Source of the DNA: Bradyrhizobium sp. CER78
GTDB lineage: Bacteria > Pseudomonadota > Alphaproteobacteria > Rhizobiales > Xanthobacteraceae
Assembly: GCF_029846235.1 (NCBI RefSeq)
Contig: NZ_JARVWP010000011.1
Location: forward strand, 124,001-188,000
Reading direction: 5' to 3'
DNA length: 64,000 bases
In this document: positions 62,985 through 64,000 of the stretch, piece after piece
How the letters are laid out: each line of letters begins with the position of its first letter
How positions within the stretch are numbered: position 1 is the stretch's first letter
Made by a program: the position numbers and the translations under genes
Notes under the pieces: generated by a model
Told to the model about the DNA's origin: nothing
What the model saw: only the letters and a program-made list of their open reading frames with translations
Database searches by the model: none

Positions 62985-63893
62985 ATGGAATTGCGACACC
63001 TCAGATACTTCGTGGCGCTCGGCGAGGAATTGAATTTCACCCGCGCGGCCGAACGCCTGCACATCGCGCAGCCTCCGCTCAGCCAGCAGATCCGTCAGCT
63101 CGAGGATGAGCTCGGCGTCACGCTGCTGCAGCGGAATAGCCGCCCTATCAGGCTCACCGAGGCCGGCGAGCTGTTTCTTGCGCGCGCACGCACGGTGCTC
63201 GCAAGTTTCGAGAATGCGGTTGCCGACACGCGGCGCGTCGGGCGCGGCCAGGCCGGCAGACTCGGAATCGGATTCGTCGGCTCTGCCATGTTTGCCGGCC
63301 TTCCCGACATCGTCGGCGCCTATCGTGACGCCTGTCCCGATGTCGAGCTCGTGCTCGACGAGATGCTGGCGGCGGAGATCGCCGAGGCGCTGCGCCGCCG
63401 CCGGATCGATGTCGGCTTCGCACGTCCGGCACTGCTCGCCGAGACGGGGTTTGCCCAACGCCTCCTCCTGGAGGAGCCCTATGTTGCAGCGCTGCCGCGC
63501 GCGCATCCTCTCGCGGCGCGGCGCGACATTGCGCTTTCCGAATTGTCCGACGATGCCTTCGTGCTGTATCCGGCACGGCCGGAGCCTTCGGTCACGGGCC
63601 TGATCGTGAACGCATGCCAGGCGGCAGGCTTCACGCCGCGGCTGGCGCAGGAGGTTCTGCATCTGCAAACCGCGATCGGTCTGATCGCTGCCGGTGTCGG
63701 TGTGTCGCTCGTTCCGGAGGCCGCGGCGCGCGCGCAGACCGGTCGCGGCGTCGCTTACGTTAGCCTTTCCGCACCGGTGGTGACGGCCCCGCTCACGATT
63801 GCGTGGCGTGAGGAAGATGCATCGCCTGCCGTGCAGCGCCTGGTCGACATCGCCGCGCGCTGGCACGAGATCGCTCCAGGGGTCGCGCGCTAG
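62985..63893 (+). CDS. LysR family transcriptional regulator
   Basis: A 302-residue regulator. The winged helix reads MELRHLRYFVALGEELNFTR, AAERLHIAQPPLSQQIRQLE, DELGVTLLQRNSRPIRLTEAG. The effector domain starts LGIGFVGSAMFAGLPDIVGAY, a subgroup near BenM/CatM type. ATG 62985 gives the right distance. Divergent from the alpha/beta hydrolase gene by 124 bases, the usual position for a regulator and target. Confidence 0.93.
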   Translation: MELRHLRYFVALGEELNFTRAAERLHIAQPPLSQQIRQLEDELGVTLLQRNSRPIRLTEAGELFLARARTVLASFENAVADTRRVGRGQAGRLGIGFVGSAMFAGLPDIVGAYRDACPDVELVLDEMLAAEIAEALRRRRIDVGFARPALLAETGFAQRLLLEEPYVAALPRAHPLAARRDIALSELSDDAFVLYPARPEPSVTGLIVNACQAAGFTPRLAQEVLHLQTAIGLIAAGVGVSLVPEAAARAQTGRGVAYVSLSAPVVTAPLTIAWREEDASPAVQRLVDIAARWHEIAPGVAR

Positions 63894-64000
63894 GGAACTG
63901 GCGCATCGGACGCAATTTTTCCGGAGAGCGGCGGCGCACGGCTCCGCGATCGTAAACGTCCGCGACGCCGCACCGCAGCGACGTTTTCCCGCTTGCCAAA

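Overview
The window reads as a chromosomal segment of a GC-rich alphaproteobacterium, most likely Bradyrhizobium or a close relative (Nitrobacteraceae). Support comes from the protein families present (Omp31-like barrels that start after an AADLP-type signal, DUF992 proteins, HdeA, cysteine-repeat proteins, paired MaoC hydratases, aatA) and from several dispersed palindromic repeats I associate with this group. Genus is an inference; no rRNA or other marker gene is present.

Positions 1 to about 24835 look like the right-hand part of a genomic island. The right edge is marked by a P4-type tyrosine integrase (23431..24651, minus) and, just beyond it, a 3'-terminal tRNA fragment ending in CCA (about 24798..24835) with no 5' half beside it. 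The island starts with a cut-off AraC regulator and envelope genes: DUF2721, DUF992, two outer-membrane barrels, HdeA, a second AraC regulator, an HlyD-type membrane fusion protein and secreted proteins. It then holds a lipid/ketone-body operon on the minus strand (three mini-genes, PepSY, patatin lipase, acetoacetate decarboxylase, 3-hydroxybutyrate dehydrogenase), two TetR regulators, and a plus-strand efflux operon (degenerate histidine-kinase-like protein, two lipoprotein adaptors, RND pump, secreted protein). An identical 23-bp sequence with the palindromic core TATAC-N-GTATA lies at the predicted transcription start of both operons. The simplest reading is that one regulator, probably the TetR at 15447..16109, controls both.

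From about 25 kb to 64 kb the content is ordinary housekeeping and conserved small genes: orphan ParA, MaoC pair, small membrane proteins, two NTF2-like proteins, uvrB, flavin monooxygenase with LysR, SCO with a frameshifted metallo-hydrolase, GST, enoyl-CoA hydratase with divergent TetR, M15-like peptidase, HAD phosphatase with a CWC protein, a DUF1800/DUF1501 pair, aldo/keto reductase, a frameshifted GNAT, a PAS membrane protein, aspartate aminotransferase, two DUF992 proteins, an alpha/beta hydrolase and LysR. Next to the 3' end of uvrB lies an AT-richer two-gene cassette (36451..37678) of a DUF5343 protein overlapping a Swt1-type HEPN protein. It is the best candidate here for a little-described defence or toxin system.

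At least six families of short palindromic repeats are scattered through the right part. Copies differ in ways that keep the hairpins paired, so they seem selected for structure. Two genes carry frameshifts (44947..46063 and 55282..55742), either real decay or sequence errors.
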